From positions 496,001 through 560,000 of the forward strand of contig JBLDXI010000018.1 of assembly GCA_047495785.1 (NCBI GenBank): 64,000 nucleotides of DNA, given 5' to 3'. Position numbers and translations under genes: made by a program. Below the pieces are notes generated by a model that saw only the letters and a program-made list of their open reading frames with translations, searched no databases and had not been told where the DNA came from. Below, one piece after another: positions 35,181 to 46,800 of the stretch; the stretch's first letter is position 1; each line of letters opens with the position of its first letter. The DNA is from Lepidodermella squamata (lineage: Eukaryota > Gastrotricha).

Positions 35181-35693
35181 ATGGCAGCTTCGGCGACTGC
35201 GGCGACGAACACGGCGAACCTGAGCCAGACGCGGCTGCCGGTGAAGAAGCAGGCGACGGAGGACGCGTACGCGGCACCGGCCAACTTCCTGGAGATCGAC
35301 GTGCTGGCGCCGGAGACGCACGGCATCGGCAACAAGCGGTACACGGACTACGAGGTGCGCATGCGCACGAACCTGCCCATCTTCCGCCAGAAGGAGGTGT
35401 CGGTGCGGCGGCGCTACTCGGACTTTGTGTGGCTGAAGGCGGAGCTGGAGCGCGACTCGAAGATCATCGTGCCGGCCCTGCCGCCGAAATCGATCATGCG
35501 CCTGCTGCCGTTCCGCAACGACGAGGGCATCTTCGACGAGGCGTTCATCGAGGAGCGGCGCAAGGGCCTCGAGGCGTTCATCAACAAGGTGGCCGGGCAC
35601 CCGCTGGCGCAGAACGAGCGCTGCCTGCACCTGTTCCTGCAGGACCCCGTCATCGACAAGAACTACGTTCCCGGCAAGGTGCGCACCAACTGA
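35181..35693 (+). CDS. SNX3: Sorting nexin 3/12 type PX-domain protein
   Basis: Single exon, 170 residues, close to human SNX3 and SNX12 (about 162-172). The PX domain spans about residues 30-155, with RRRYSDFVWL holding the phosphoinositide-binding Arg-Arg-Tyr, ALPPKSI as the Pro-rich loop, and an RRKGLEAFI helix with the second basic cluster. The protein binds PI3P on early endosomes and works with retromer, for example in Wntless recycling. SNX3 and SNX12 cannot be told apart here. It starts 157 bp after the CSTF2 stop on the same strand and lacks introns, unlike its neighbours. GC at third positions is very high. The spacing suggests either a polycistronic pair or a retrocopy next to CSTF2. 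Confidence 0.95.
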   Translation: MAASATAATNTANLSQTRLPVKKQATEDAYAAPANFLEIDVLAPETHGIGNKRYTDYEVRMRTNLPIFRQKEVSVRRRYSDFVWLKAELERDSKIIVPALPPKSIMRLLPFRNDEGIFDEAFIEERRKGLEAFINKVAGHPLAQNERCLHLFLQDPVIDKNYVPGKVRTN

Positions 35694-36029
35694 GAACACG
35701 TATTCATCCAGCCATTCATTCATCCATATGCGATATACCTACTACTAATAATTTTAGTATACCTAGACGAAAATATGATAATACTTACTACAACAACAAC
35801 ATGATGTGCAAAATGTCCTATCATCATCATTGTTGGTTTCAATCAGAGCATTTTTTGAATTCATGAAACCTGAGATGAGAATTTATGAATTGCGAATGTG
35901 ATTTGACGGGCGGGCGGACAGGCGCTGCTTATATACGTTCATATCTATCTAATTTTCTTGTTATACCTGTTATATTATATTGTAATTATTATTCGAAATC
36001 GCTCCGATGCAAGTATTATTAACATTTTC

Positions 36030-36035
36030 AATAAA
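36030..36035 (+). terminator. AATAAA polyadenylation signal downstream of SNX3
   Basis: AATAAA about 340 bp after the SNX3 stop; the most likely 3' end signal for this transcript. Confidence 0.4.
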
Positions 36036-36830
36036 ACACACGAAACCTTGCTGGTTACCTGTTTTGAGTCCGTGTAGTCAGTCAGTCGCACATGTCAGTC
36101 TGATGATTGAAAACATGTTCATCGCCAGTCAGTTATTCGACCTGCCGCCGTAGTAATTTGTATTCACCAATGAAAAATGATAAATGTATATCAGCCATCA
36201 TGTCATTCACGTTCGTATTCCAATCATCCAATGTCACTGAAGTGTATTATGCTTTTAGCTCTCCAGCTTCAATCGTCGACGAATTTGAAGCTTTCGACAC
36301 ATTCTTGTGGCGCGCACTGCGTGCTAATAATAATGCTATTTTGTCTTCTTTTACTATTATTATTACTATTTCTGTGGCAAATGCTTTTTCTAAATATAAT
36401 AGAACAACTGCAACAATTATTGCCGGTTACAAATCGCGAAATTATTTATACTATTCTAAATTTGAAAAAAATAATCAATGTGAGGTCGTGTCTACTCGTC
36501 TAACGATTACTCCTAATAATATCTAAACAATAATGTCTCCCTTCACCTTCTCTCGTTTAGCTCATGTGCACGCAGCAATATACATGCGATGATTGCGGTG
36601 AATGGAAAATGAATTTATGGGTTGTAACGCTTTTTCGGTGTTTGGATGATGAAATTTATCCGCTGCAGGCTTCACCTTTATTATTATATTATTAAATGTT
36701 GACACGAAACAATTTTATTGTACCTGGAAACCGCGCGACCATTTTGCATAAAATAAACGAGAATAAAATAACACGTCAGTAACATTGCGCTGTTTAAAAC
36801 GATTATTTTAAGGAAGATTGACGTTGGCCC

Positions 36831-37032
36831 TCTTTATTCTTGCAAGGTTCATCTTTCTCTTTCCTACTATCTTTCCGTCTTTCAGGCCCTGCTGCTCGCA
36901 AGTCGCGTCACGTGATTTATTTTGCAAAATTTGGAATTACATGTAAAATTAAATTTAGTATTTAATTAAAATAATTTGCTCAATTGGGGTAAAAAATTTG
37001 ATTTAAAATTTAGCGGCACGCGTGGCGCGGAG
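36831..37032. repeat. Dispersed repeat R1, copy 1 (interrupted by MITE)
   Basis: About 200 bp match 47914-48115, with shared blocks TCTTTCAGGCCCT and GCGTCACGTGATTTA. The repeat resumes after the MITE with GGTCTAGCC and TTTTGTTGGCAGCCGTG, which match the other copy at about 48120-48160. The MITE is thus nested in an older repeat. Confidence 0.65.
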
Positions 37033-37040
37033 CAACTTTT

Positions 37041-37681
37041 GCCGTTCGTAGTTCCGTCATGTTGAACTTCCTTACTAAGGATAGTGGTTCGCGTGCCTTA
37101 GTAAGCATGCCTTAGCAAGCATATGCTTACTAAGGAGTGCCTTGCTAAGGATGGCTAGTAAGCATTCTGAGCGTGGCGTTCCCTTATCCTTACTAAGCAG
37201 TCCTTACTAAGGGTTGTCTTAGTAGACATGCTTAGTAAGGTTTTCACGCGAAATCAGCTGCTCTCCTAAATAAGGATACCGCACCGCTTAAATACCGCGT
37301 GTCGTCAAGTCAAAGGTCAAGTTCATGTAGTGATGTCGGTTTTTAGGCCAAAATATAGATCGAATATAGATCGAATATGGGATTCACGCCTGAAAAAATC
37401 AACAGTTAAAAAGTTTACGGCCTTAGATTGCGCACATTGATTGAACACGCGCGCGAATGACAGCACTTCACTCTCCTCATCCTTACTAAGCTATCCCTAG
37501 TAAGGGTCTCCTTAGTAAGCGTTCCTTAGTAAGCCTACGGCGGCCCAGTATGGTCAATCCTTACTAAGCTACCTTACTAAGGACGTTCTTAGTAGAGACA
37601 TGCTTAGCAAGGGTGAACGTCCCGATTGCTTACTAAGGCATCCTTAGTAAGGAAGTTCAACATGACGGAATTACGAACGGC
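37041..37681. mobile_element. 641-bp MITE with long TIRs, 8-bp target duplication and internal CCTTACTAAGG repeats
   Basis: The left end (GCCGTTCGTAGTTCCGTCAT and on) and right end are inverted repeats over about 43 bp with one mismatch. The insertion is flanked by CAACTTTT at 37033-37040 and again at 37682-37689. The interior holds many copies of CCTTACTAAG or its complement in both orientations, so almost the whole element can fold on itself. No open frame. An 8-bp duplication fits hAT, P or Merlin-type transposition; the TIR sequence does not identify which. Confidence 0.9.
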
Positions 37682-37895
37682 CAACTTTTGGGTCTAGCCA
37701 AGATTTTGTTGGCAGCCGTGTATAGCGAGCTCTGCTGCTGCTGCTGCTGCTGCTACAGCTGTGGTCCAAAGTACAAAGTTCATCGTACATCACCATGTTA
37801 AACGTTGCTAAGGCATCAGTAGACAGTCTAGGCTTGCATCCAACTTAACGTAAATAAATATCGACTGCATCGCATTAGATATTTGATCATTTACA

Positions 37896-37928
37896 GGCGG
37901 ACATGCTCGCTTCGCTCGCATGCCCGCC
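37896..37928. repeat. Hairpin with CATGCTCGCTTCGCTCGCATG core, copy 2
   Basis: GGCGG pairs with CCGCC outside one A-C mismatch; CATGC pairs with GCATG inside, same loop as copy 1. The outer stem differs from copy 1 on both sides in a pairing-preserving way. Confidence 0.7.
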
Positions 37929-38626
37929 CACCCAGCACCTATGAACTGCTCAAGAACCTATACTCAAGTTATACTGTCGTTTTTCATGCTCACAAGCTGG
38001 TCTTATGTGTCTTTGTAGATTAATTACTCCATACTCTATACATAGAGCTTTACTATCGCATCGTCAATCTTTATCATTCTAGACGACGTTTAACAATCAG
38101 CTAATTAATTAATCAATTAACAAACAAGTGTACTTGTTTTAAACTGTTTTCCGCTCGCATGTGCGTCTAGTATGATTACCTGACATACGCCAACTTTAAA
38201 TTTGCGATATATTCCGATTTATTATATACTTATGCATAATTGCTTTTCTCAATTACACATAGATATTTTGCTGTTGTACAGCAACAACATTATTTTCGGC
38301 TAATCTATTGCTGATTACCAGCTGATTTCCTGCGATCACTGCAATCTGCTCTAATATCTACATATTTTCCTGCCAATACCGCTGCCGTTGCTGTCTTGAA
38401 CCGGTGGCAGTTGTTAACAGGAGCTACACTAGCAGTCGCACGCTACACGACAATTATCCCACTTTTTCCTTCCTGTTCTTATTCATTTTTTTGCGACCAA
38501 TACCAGCCAATTTTGATTTTATTTTTACTCAAAGTCGCATCTCTTGTTTTTCTTGTTTCTTCTTGTTCTTGCTCTTTGTGCCATCTTTCCCCCTAACAAA
38601 ATTTACCAAATTGTTTCGAGTGAATA
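37929..38626. other. Intergenic, no supported gene
   Basis: AT-rich flank of the broken OB-fold gene. A CTG/CAG-type run lies slightly upstream at about 37733-37755. Nothing coding recognised. Confidence 0.35.
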
Positions 38627-39651
38627 ATGGCAAGTGGCTCAGGTGCGTATTGGCTTGGCGATGGCAATGGTGAGGAGCAAGTAGCTAGGGCTCTTGAATT
38701 GGGGGTTGGGCTAGTTGAGGAAGGGACGGCAGGGAATCAGGAAAATCGGGGTGGGGCGAGCAACTCTAAGCGGGGTGGTGGTGCTAGTGGTGGTGGTCGT
38801 GGTGGTCGTAAGAAAACTAGCAGTAGTTTCGTGCCTGCAAGGGCATTTCTACCCACCTTGCCTAGCCAACAGTCGATCCACTTGTTGACGGCTAGTGATG
38901 CTCGCGCTGCGTCGGCGACGGCTCCTTCTGCCAGTGACGTCGAGTTTGTCGACTACGACTTTGATGATGATGTCGTCATGGTGGAGGGGCCTAGTAGCCA
39001 GACCAGGTCCGAAAATAACATCGCGGACGACGACCTGCCCAACGACGATATGATTGATGGCGACGTCGACGCCGGGTTGTACTCGAGGCTGTCCGACCTC
39101 GCTAGCACTAGTACACCCGACGTCACGTTAAAGAAGCCATGTCGGGCAGTCGTCCGGGGCATCACTAGCGACTGCCGTGACCTGCGGATGATGAAGAAAC
39201 GCGGGCGTCATACCCACGTCTATAATGTCACCCTCTGTGACAATCTGGATGACCCTGCGAGTTCTCTTCTCCCAGGTCAGCGATGGACTTGGCTGGTGTC
39301 TGATCGCGTATTCAAAAACCTTAAAATTGGAACTGAAGTAATTACTATCAACAATTTCTTCATTTTCAATGAAATCCCCGCCCAGAATGAGCGCTTCTTT
39401 CCGGATGTGCGCTCTGCTTGCGTCCCCTCGACGTCTCCTGCGAAATCGTACCGCCGCACAATCGGCGCATGCTAGATTTCAAGGAGGCGTCGTCGATCGC
39501 GATCGTCGCACAGCCGAAGGATGCGCTCAGTTTGCCTTCGCCATCGCCATTCCGGTATTCGGACGATTATCATCGCTTCGTTCGGCCGTTGGATGGCGAC
39601 GGTGAGGTGAACTTGTCACTAGCTGGTGCCGTTGTCGGTTTCGAGCCGTGA
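38627..39651 (+). pseudogene. OB-fold gene relative, frameshifted and truncated
   Basis: The first frame (38627-39475) encodes a Gly/Arg-rich N-terminus, an acidic linker (FVDYDFDDDVVMVEG) and, at about residues 170-260, the same OB-fold pattern as the 21509 gene: RGITSDC, HTHVYNVTLCD, LKIGTEVITINNF, FFPDV. Similarity to the second half of the 21509 protein continues only in another frame from about 39418 (RMLDF through GDGEVNLSLAGAVV), so a one-base insertion or two-base loss near 39416 breaks the gene. It also stops before the end of its relative. The N-terminal extension of about 160 residues is absent from the 21509 gene. A sequencing error or an unannotated short intron could mimic the break, but no splice pair fits. 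Codon use is GGT-rich, unlike the GC-ending codons around it. Confidence 0.65.
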
Positions 39652-40431
39652 GCTTTAACGTGGGCCAGAGAGCACTGAGCAATGTCGGGTCGATCCGATC
39701 CGAATTGCGACGACGTGCGTCTCCTAAACGTTTTTTTGTAAATTTGCCGGCGACATTATGTTCAAAGAATCGAATGAGATATCCAGTCTCGAGTTGCACT
39801 TAGCGTTGGCGATAAATAATTACGTCTCATCTCTCTATTTATCTCTCTCTCTCTCTCTGTCTGTCTGTCTCTCACCATCCATCCCTTCGTATTTTTTTCA
39901 TTCAAAGCTTGCTTGCCATGTTTTCTATCAGTCACACGGATGTTCAAAGACGACCCCTGGAGGGCTCATCAAGGCCTAAAAAGAAAAGGCCCATCAAAAA
40001 TTAAATATCATTTTTTCTTAATTTTTGAAAAAATTCCTTTTGTATAGATAATTACTGAAAGTTTAATAACAACCATGGGACCTGGACTTGGACCTGCTGC
40101 TTGTTAGAATGCCCGGCCACGTCATATTAGGAGAATTAGAAGAGGAGGCGACGTTAACATAATAGCATGGTAAGTTTAATTATTTTTATAAAACCCAAAA
40201 GATTTTCCATAATATCCTGATTATTTCCATTTCGTGGCACGAACGTGGCATGCATGGAAAAAACTGGAAAAGTTAGAAAAGGGTTATGCGACTTTCAGTT
40301 TGAGGCTCGGCTAGCACTTTGAGAAGGAGGATTTTATCGATAGAAAAGTGACACTTGAAAATAATTAGCCAGCAGCTAATTGCGTTAACTCGTCACATTA
40401 AAAAGTAACCCTTATTATTATTATTATACAG
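39652..40431. other. Intergenic, CT-rich microsatellite
   Basis: CT/TCTG repeats at about 39838-39873. An ATG directly followed by GTAAGT at about 40167-40175 could be the start-codon exon for the coding exon at 40432, but this is speculative. Confidence 0.3.
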
Positions 40432-40718
40432 CGCCGCATTATAAAGGGAATTGCGAGGACAATGCGGCGGTTGTTTGGTTTGGGCCGAAAGAACAGCAGT
40501 GGACCCAATGTTATGCAAATGTACATTTCGACAGTTTCATCTTCGACAACGGCCGCATGGGCCAACCGAAACTGCTTAACTCGGACTACGACGGTGAATT
40601 TCTGGCCAACCCATCTGCAGTTAACCAGGCTACACAGGATAACAAAACTTTGAACCTTGTCATAACTTACGTGATAAATTTTACACTTGGAAACTCAATG
40701 AGTGTTGAAAAAAGTTGA
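40432..40718 (+). pseudogene. Lone exon related to the membrane glycoprotein gene at 43.9-47.7 kb
   Basis: After a TTATTATACAG acceptor the frame is open for about 94 codons to a stop at 40716, with no ATG near its beginning, so it is not a stand-alone ORF. The product (HYKGNCEDNAAVVWFG, then VHFDSFIFDNG) ends with a segment (YDGEF, then NKTLNLVITYVI) that resembles DQGAF, then KLVNVTLTYRI in exon 3 of the glycoprotein gene on the opposite strand. It may be one exon of a diverged paralogue or a remnant; neighbouring exons were not found. Confidence 0.4.
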
Positions 40719-41283
40719 GTGAGTAAAAAATCGGAAAATGGAAAAATTGCAGTTAATTGAAAATAAGAACAGCTGTTATTTCGCCACGATAATAGATGGA
40801 AGAAATGTTGATTATGTTGATCATCACAATAGTGAGTATGGAATGTAAAAACTACTATCTGCCCAGCCAGTTGCTCGTTCTTGCTGTTCAGCTCCGCATG
40901 TTCGGATATAGTCTGGCAGGCTGTTTTTACAAAGGCCATGATCTATAATTTGGGTGTTCAGGAGGATCTAGAATTTGATGTACCTAGAACTCGGCAGCTC
41001 GGCACATTCAAGAAAAACCAACAGCGAATGAGCAAAACTTATTTCAAAATTTTATTTTGTCATTTTTAGCGAGAAAAGAGACTAGAGATGATGCGACAAT
41101 TCGATGCACACTTCGATGAAGCACTTTCATAATATTTTTGAAGATAGGTATCGTCATCAACAGGTCATCATTCTTTTAAGCACAGCGGCGATCACATTGA
41201 TTGAGAATATCGATGTTAGGTAAATAAATATGACAACAGAATATCAAATACTTAATCAGAGTAAAACAGCAGTCGGATGGATG

Positions 41284-42792
41284 TCAGAAGCAATTCGGCG
41301 GCTTCACCTCACGCTCGTACGTGTCCGGGTACCAGTACTGCATGATGGCCGAGTCGGGCGCCGGCAGGTTGTGCACGCTGCCCACCGACACCTGCCGCTG
41401 GTTGAGATTGGCGATGAGCGACGACGGGAAGCTGTCCGTCAGGTCGACGCCGGCGACGCGGGACAGCGCGCGGCCGACCGTGTCGGGCGACAGCCGCCGG
41501 AAGAACACGATTTCGCCCATCGCCTTGTTCAGGTACACGTTGTAGATGTTCTGGTTCGCGTCGTACAACACGTACAGCTCCGGTAGCTTCTCCTTCACCT
41601 GTCGAAATCGCATAATTAAGGCCATCTTCAATGCCATCGTCATAATTTCAATCAAATTAGCTAGGTATAAACCAATTCAAAAGACCTCACTACCTGAAAC
41701 AGGAATAACCAACTTTCCCCCTATGATTATTGTGTTAAAATGAGCGTGGTTTAAATGGGAAAATGAAGCCATCTTAGTAGGAAATCAGGATCAGCGAAAA
41801 ACGCAGCTCACAAGACACCGAACCCTTCTTCAAATCGATTCAGCTCAGTCACGTAACTAAGACAACAGTCCGAGGCTAGCTCGAAGACGTGAAGAAATTC
41901 AAATGATCGATCGATCAATCTAATTCGTTTGACTTTGGGGTCAAAAGCAGTGGCAATGCTGTTTCCTTGAATACCTTGAATACCCTTGAAAATTACTGTA
42001 GGTTTCTAAAATCAAAAACCCAAAAATAAATTTCCTGGCTGGTTCATGTCCTATTTTATTTTCGGAATTGAAAAGGAACTCGAAGGAATTTGATCAGAAT
42101 TGTTCAATTCCAGTGCTGTTTGATAGCTCTTCTAGCTCCCGCTAGAAAATCACGTGCTCGAATAAAATTGGCATGGCCGAAGTTTGCCTTACGGAAGTGA
42201 CAGGGTTATTCCGAAATCATCCTTGCATGACCGTGACCCGTAACCTCGCTTAGAATTGCCCTCACTTGCGAATCTAAGCTAAAGCCAAACCCCAACCCTA
42301 TCCCTAACCCAAACCCTGAACCTAACCCTTAGCTTAAAAACCCCTCGCTTGCCGCACAAGCTCTTACCTATAGGTATTAGCATGATAATAGCAATAATAA
42401 GTTTGAAAAGTGACCTGTGCGATGAGTTCGTGCTGCTGCAGGGACGACTTTTCGAGCTCGTCGTCGTAGACAACGCACAGGTCGACGTCGCGGTCGAAGG
42501 GCAGCAGCTTCGAGTAGCGGATGGCGCCCCAAAGCGTGCCGTAGCAGATGAAGTAGTTGACCTTGAGGTCGCTGAACAGCGCGCTCAGCTTCGCCAGCAG
42601 CATGTACATGTCGCCCTCGATGTCTTCCGGGTGGCTGCACGGCGCCGCGCCCTTCCACCACGCATCGGCCGAAGACGACGCGGCCATGCGCGAGCGGCTG
42701 TTCGCCAGCCAACTGAGCCCGCCCAGCAGCAGCACGATGCCGAGCAGCGCGACGAACACGCGTTTGCGCGCAAACAACTTCCAAAATATCAT
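41284..42792 (-). CDS. LicD/fukutin-family transferase, type II membrane protein
   Basis: Two exons on minus, 42792-42415 and 41598-41284, join in phase 0 to 230 residues. A short basic N-terminus is followed by a membrane anchor (FVALLGIVLLLGGLSWLA), then the LicD domain: NYFICYGTLWGAIRYSKLLPFDRDVDLCV, given here as consecutive pieces NYFICYGTLWGAIRY and LLPFDRDVDLCV. The DRDVD Asp triad is the metal and nucleotide-sugar or CDP-binding site of this family, which includes fukutin and FKRP (ribitol-phosphate transfer) and bacterial LicD (phosphocholine transfer). The C-terminus ends YWYPDTYEREVKPPNCF. The protein should face the Golgi lumen and modify glycans; the exact substrate is unknown. 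The 816-bp intron contains a telomere-like tract. Confidence 0.82.
42285..42332 (-). repeat. Degenerate telomere-like tract in the LicD intron
   Basis: On plus the tract reads as variants of CCCTAA, CCCAA and CCTAACCC over about 48 bp; on the minus strand these are TTAGGG-like units. Units are imperfect, so it is an old insertion or chance simple repeat. Confidence 0.5.
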
Positions 42793-43865
42793 TATTTGAA
42801 CCTCTCTAAAACAGTCAAAACATGAAACCTGTTATAGTCACAATAGTCATCTGTAAACGTGAATCGATTTGCGATGTCTTGCTAGCTTTGTGATAACCCT
42901 TGCGAAACAAGAAAAAGAAGACGCAGTATGGCTGATCAGTCTCGTTTTGTTTTATTCAAAAAAGACATCGTCATCATGGCCATCATAAATTTTAGTTTTT
43001 TTTGAAACATTAGTGACAATGCGCATCACAAATCTACGTAATAGCTTTCGAATTTCCGACTGCAGAATGCACACAACCGCCGGTATACACGCACAATTGT
43101 TGTGTTTTATATAATAGGTACTTATAAAATCCTTTCATTCGATTCGGTTTTCTTCTTCAGCTGCTGCTGCTGCTGTTGCCATCATTTTCCGAAGATGGCG
43201 GCGGACGAAGATGGGCAGAAAAAAGCAGTCATCAAATTGCAGTCATCATCGCATCGACACAGTTCGACTGGAGTTGCGTGGAATAAAACAAGAAACGAAA
43301 ATAAGAAGAACGAGTATGATGTTTAAAACACGGCAAATACACATGATGGAATGGGTTCCGACATTCACATTGCAGGAAATCAGATATAAGTTAAACTGAA
43401 CTACTTACTAGTCTTATAACACCCCCACCGCCATGTTTCCAAGCATGTTCAAAATAAGGCGAGGACAACGCGAGACAAGACGAGAAAGAACGCGTGTTGT
43501 GTTTTTTGTTGCTGAAATTCTTCACAGAAACAGAACCAAGACGATAAAATGACCGGATGACATTATCGCGCACAGCAATATACTTATATAAAAAAGTTGA
43601 AATTAGCCAGCTGGGCTGATTTTATTAGCAAAAAAGAAGAAGCTCGACTGCGAGAGAGATTGTTGACACGTGTTTTTGTAAGAAACGTTCAAACACATTG
43701 CAAATCGTAACAGAGAGAGAGAGAGATTAAGGCGATGATAGATGGTTGACACATTTATGCAGAAACAAGATCATACGCAAACATGGCAAGTTGCAGAATC
43801 TAGAATATTTAGTAGTATTAAAAGCAGATAATATGAAGAATGCTAGTCCGTTTATTAGATGTGTT
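42793..43865. other. Upstream flank of the LicD gene and downstream flank of the glycoprotein gene
   Basis: A 43-codon frame with a good ATG context at 43195-43326 (MAADEDGQKKAVIKLQ) follows a TTCTTCTTCAG acceptor-like site. It may be a small exon but has no support beyond this. A GA repeat lies at 43712-43726. Confidence 0.25.
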
Positions 43866-46800
43866 TCACTCTTGAACCATGTACGAGAACTGGGCGTTGC
43901 GGCGGCGCTGGTACAGGTAGACGCCGAAGAGGGCGGCCATGGCGCCGACGATGAGCATGGCGAAGGCGAGGCCGGCCATGGCGCCGCCCGTGTGCCCGCT
44001 CACCACCGTCGTGTTGTTGATGACGTACGTCGTCGATCCGTTCACCACGATCGAGTCGCCGGCGAGGCGGAGGGTTGTCCGCACAGCCGGCACAGCCACT
44101 TTATTCGCAGGTAATCGCAGCGTGACGTTGCCAGCGTCGACGCTCGCGTTCAACGCCGCGACAATCTGCGCGACGGTGGCGAGGAGGGGCGCGTTCGCCA
44201 CGTTGCCCTGCGCCCACGTGCGGTTGCGCTCCAACAACCGGAACGACACGTCGAACACGCCCGTCTCGTTGCTGCCGCTGCTGCCGTTTGCTGCTTGATG
44301 GCAGTCGAGGTGCAGGTCGCCGATGCGGAGGCGCGAGAAGCCGCCGCTCACTGCCAACGCGTCGCCCACCGCCGCCTCGACGTCGCTCGGCGACACAGCG
44401 CCATTGTCCACCTGCGAGCACACAGTCGCCGAACCGGATGCAGATGCCGTGGTGTCGTTGAACGAGAGCACGTAAGTGGGCGTCGAACCGGCGCAGGCGT
44501 GGAAGTCGCCTGCCGCCGACCACACCGGCTGCGTCGCGTCGTCGACTTCGAGCGGCACGATGTTGGCCTTGTAGGCGGCGACTTGCGCCTGCGACGCGCT
44601 GTCGTAAACGAACGCCTGCACGCCCAGCAACAGGCCAGTGCCAGATTTGCTGCCCCCAGCTGCCGTCTGCCACGTGTCGACGGCGACGAGTTCGCTCGAC
44701 GCCACGAACAGCTTCACGATCGTGTACGCGCCTTTCGACGGGTAGTCGCTGCGCCGCGCCGCAAACACCGACGCCGGCAGCAGGCGGAACGTAGACTCGC
44801 CGCTGTACACCTACGACAACAACAACGACAACAACACAATTAGAACAAGTTGTCAGACTGCTTACTGCTTGCTTACAACTAGTTGAATAGTAATGGGGCT
44901 GAGGTGTCTCACGTAAGTAGTAACGCAAACAAAGGAAATACTCGGAAAAGGGATCAGAAACCCACTCTAAAATGACACAGAAAGTCCAGATCTCATGGCA
45001 ACAAAAATCTGAAATGCCATGTCAGAATAATAGTGAAGCATGTCTCTTGTGAATCTCATTGAAAAAACATCCGAAGAAATTCGATGCAAACTGGTAAAAG
45101 CCGAAAGTTACCATCGGGTTGTTGCCAGGGTAAATGGTCAATTTATTTCGTAAAATCGTGAATAAAGGGTGGAAGATTTCACCAGTGGGGGCCCAATTTC
45201 GAAAATTAGTTCAAGTTCTCAATTTTTATCCAAAATTACACATTGAGGCAATGGTTCGACGTAAAACCCGAAGCAGCATCTAGCCTGGAGCTTTCCCTAT
45301 TTCTAAAGTTTACAATAAGTATGTGAGAGAATTTGTTCACTTGGCATTAAACGACGACGGGAGGTGGACACATTCGAGAAAAAAGTGACCGGCCGCTGTT
45401 TTGCAAACCACAGACGCTGTATTCGAATGGCTTGGCTACCTCCTAGTACCTACATGCACTCGTTCATAATCTGCTTCGATCGCTTCGATGAAGCAGATAA
45501 CCAAAAAAGTCGTGAAATGAATATTTTCGTACACACGCTCGCTTCTTTGCATGACTTTTTGAAATCATTTAAACAGTATAACATGAACTCACATAGTCGA
45601 GGGCGCCCCAGTTGAGGATGGAGAGCAGGTCGCGGTCCATGGCGACAGTTTTGCTCGTGGCATTGAGGAGCGTGGCCTCGGGCGAGTCGGCGGGGATCGG
45701 CAGCACGTAGCACTTGTCGAGACTGGGCAACACCAGCCACTCGACGCCCTGCGCGTAGTCGTGCACCACGTGCACCTGCACCGCCTCGCCCGTGTAGCTC
45801 GCCATGAACGCGTCCACGTTCTTGATCAGGTACGAGCCGCGGAACTCCTTGCTCGGCACCACGAACGACCGCCGCACCAGCTTGCGGTCAAAGTCGACTC
45901 GCTCGGCGCGAACAACCACCGCCTTGTCGTTGTCGACCGACTCCTCGAGCGTGAAGTGCAACTGGCCGCTCGAGGCCGGCAGCGTGAGATTGCGGCCCGG
46001 CTCGCCGTTCACCGCGAACGGGCAGTAGACGTTGAGCGGCAGGATCATGTCCGTCAGCGACTGGTTCTTCACCGGCACCGCCGCCGCCTGGCTTTGGTAC
46101 GAGATGCGGTACGTCAGTGTCACGTTCACCAGCTTCGCGTTCGGCTTGTTGTCCGCAAACGCGCCCTGGTCGACGTTGCTCAGCGTCAACCGCATCATGT
46201 ACGGCTTGTCCGAATTCGCGAATCGGTTCGTCGAGTTCGTCACAACGAACAACTCGACGAGGCCGGTCGTGTTGAGTGGCGCCGGCAGGGCCATGCACGT
46301 CGTGTACACTTGCGCGCGTTCGACCCCGAAATCGAACAGCCATGACTGCTCCGAGATGTTCAGCGACGCGACACTCGCCGACTGGTTCTTGAGCGTAGCC
46401 AGCAGTTGCTTGAAGCCACTCACCACAACGCCGCCGCCGCCTGTGCTGCTTGTCGGCGTGATGAAACCGCCGACGAGCACGTTGATCGAGTAATTCGACG
46501 ACACGTCGTAGCCGTTGCAAACCGTGTCTGCAATGTTACAAATAAACATTATGAAGGGTAGGTAGCTAGTTACATCAGCTCATGAAACAACAGTGGTCGT
46601 CAATACCTATCACAGCAAACATTATACCACAATACCACTACTAACAATTTCGATCAACTATTGGAGAAGATGAGCGTCTTTTCGAAGCATCATCACACTC
46701 AATTTAGGGTATTTCGATTGCAGCTTCTGTCCCAGTCTTCATGAGGAACCATTTTGGGAGGCGCGCAAACTCATCGAAATGCTATGGAAGAGCTGATTTA

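Noticed and set aside
38627-39475. Programmed frameshifting in the 38.6-kb OB-fold gene
   Set aside because: No slippery heptamer followed by a stem-loop was seen near 39416, and the second frame ends early; decay is simpler.
41230-41586. Plus-strand frame over the LicD gene
   Set aside because: Shadow of the minus-strand coding sequence, which has the LicD motifs.
43939-44843. Plus-strand Arg-rich frames over the glycoprotein gene
   Set aside because: Antisense shadows in GC-rich coding DNA.
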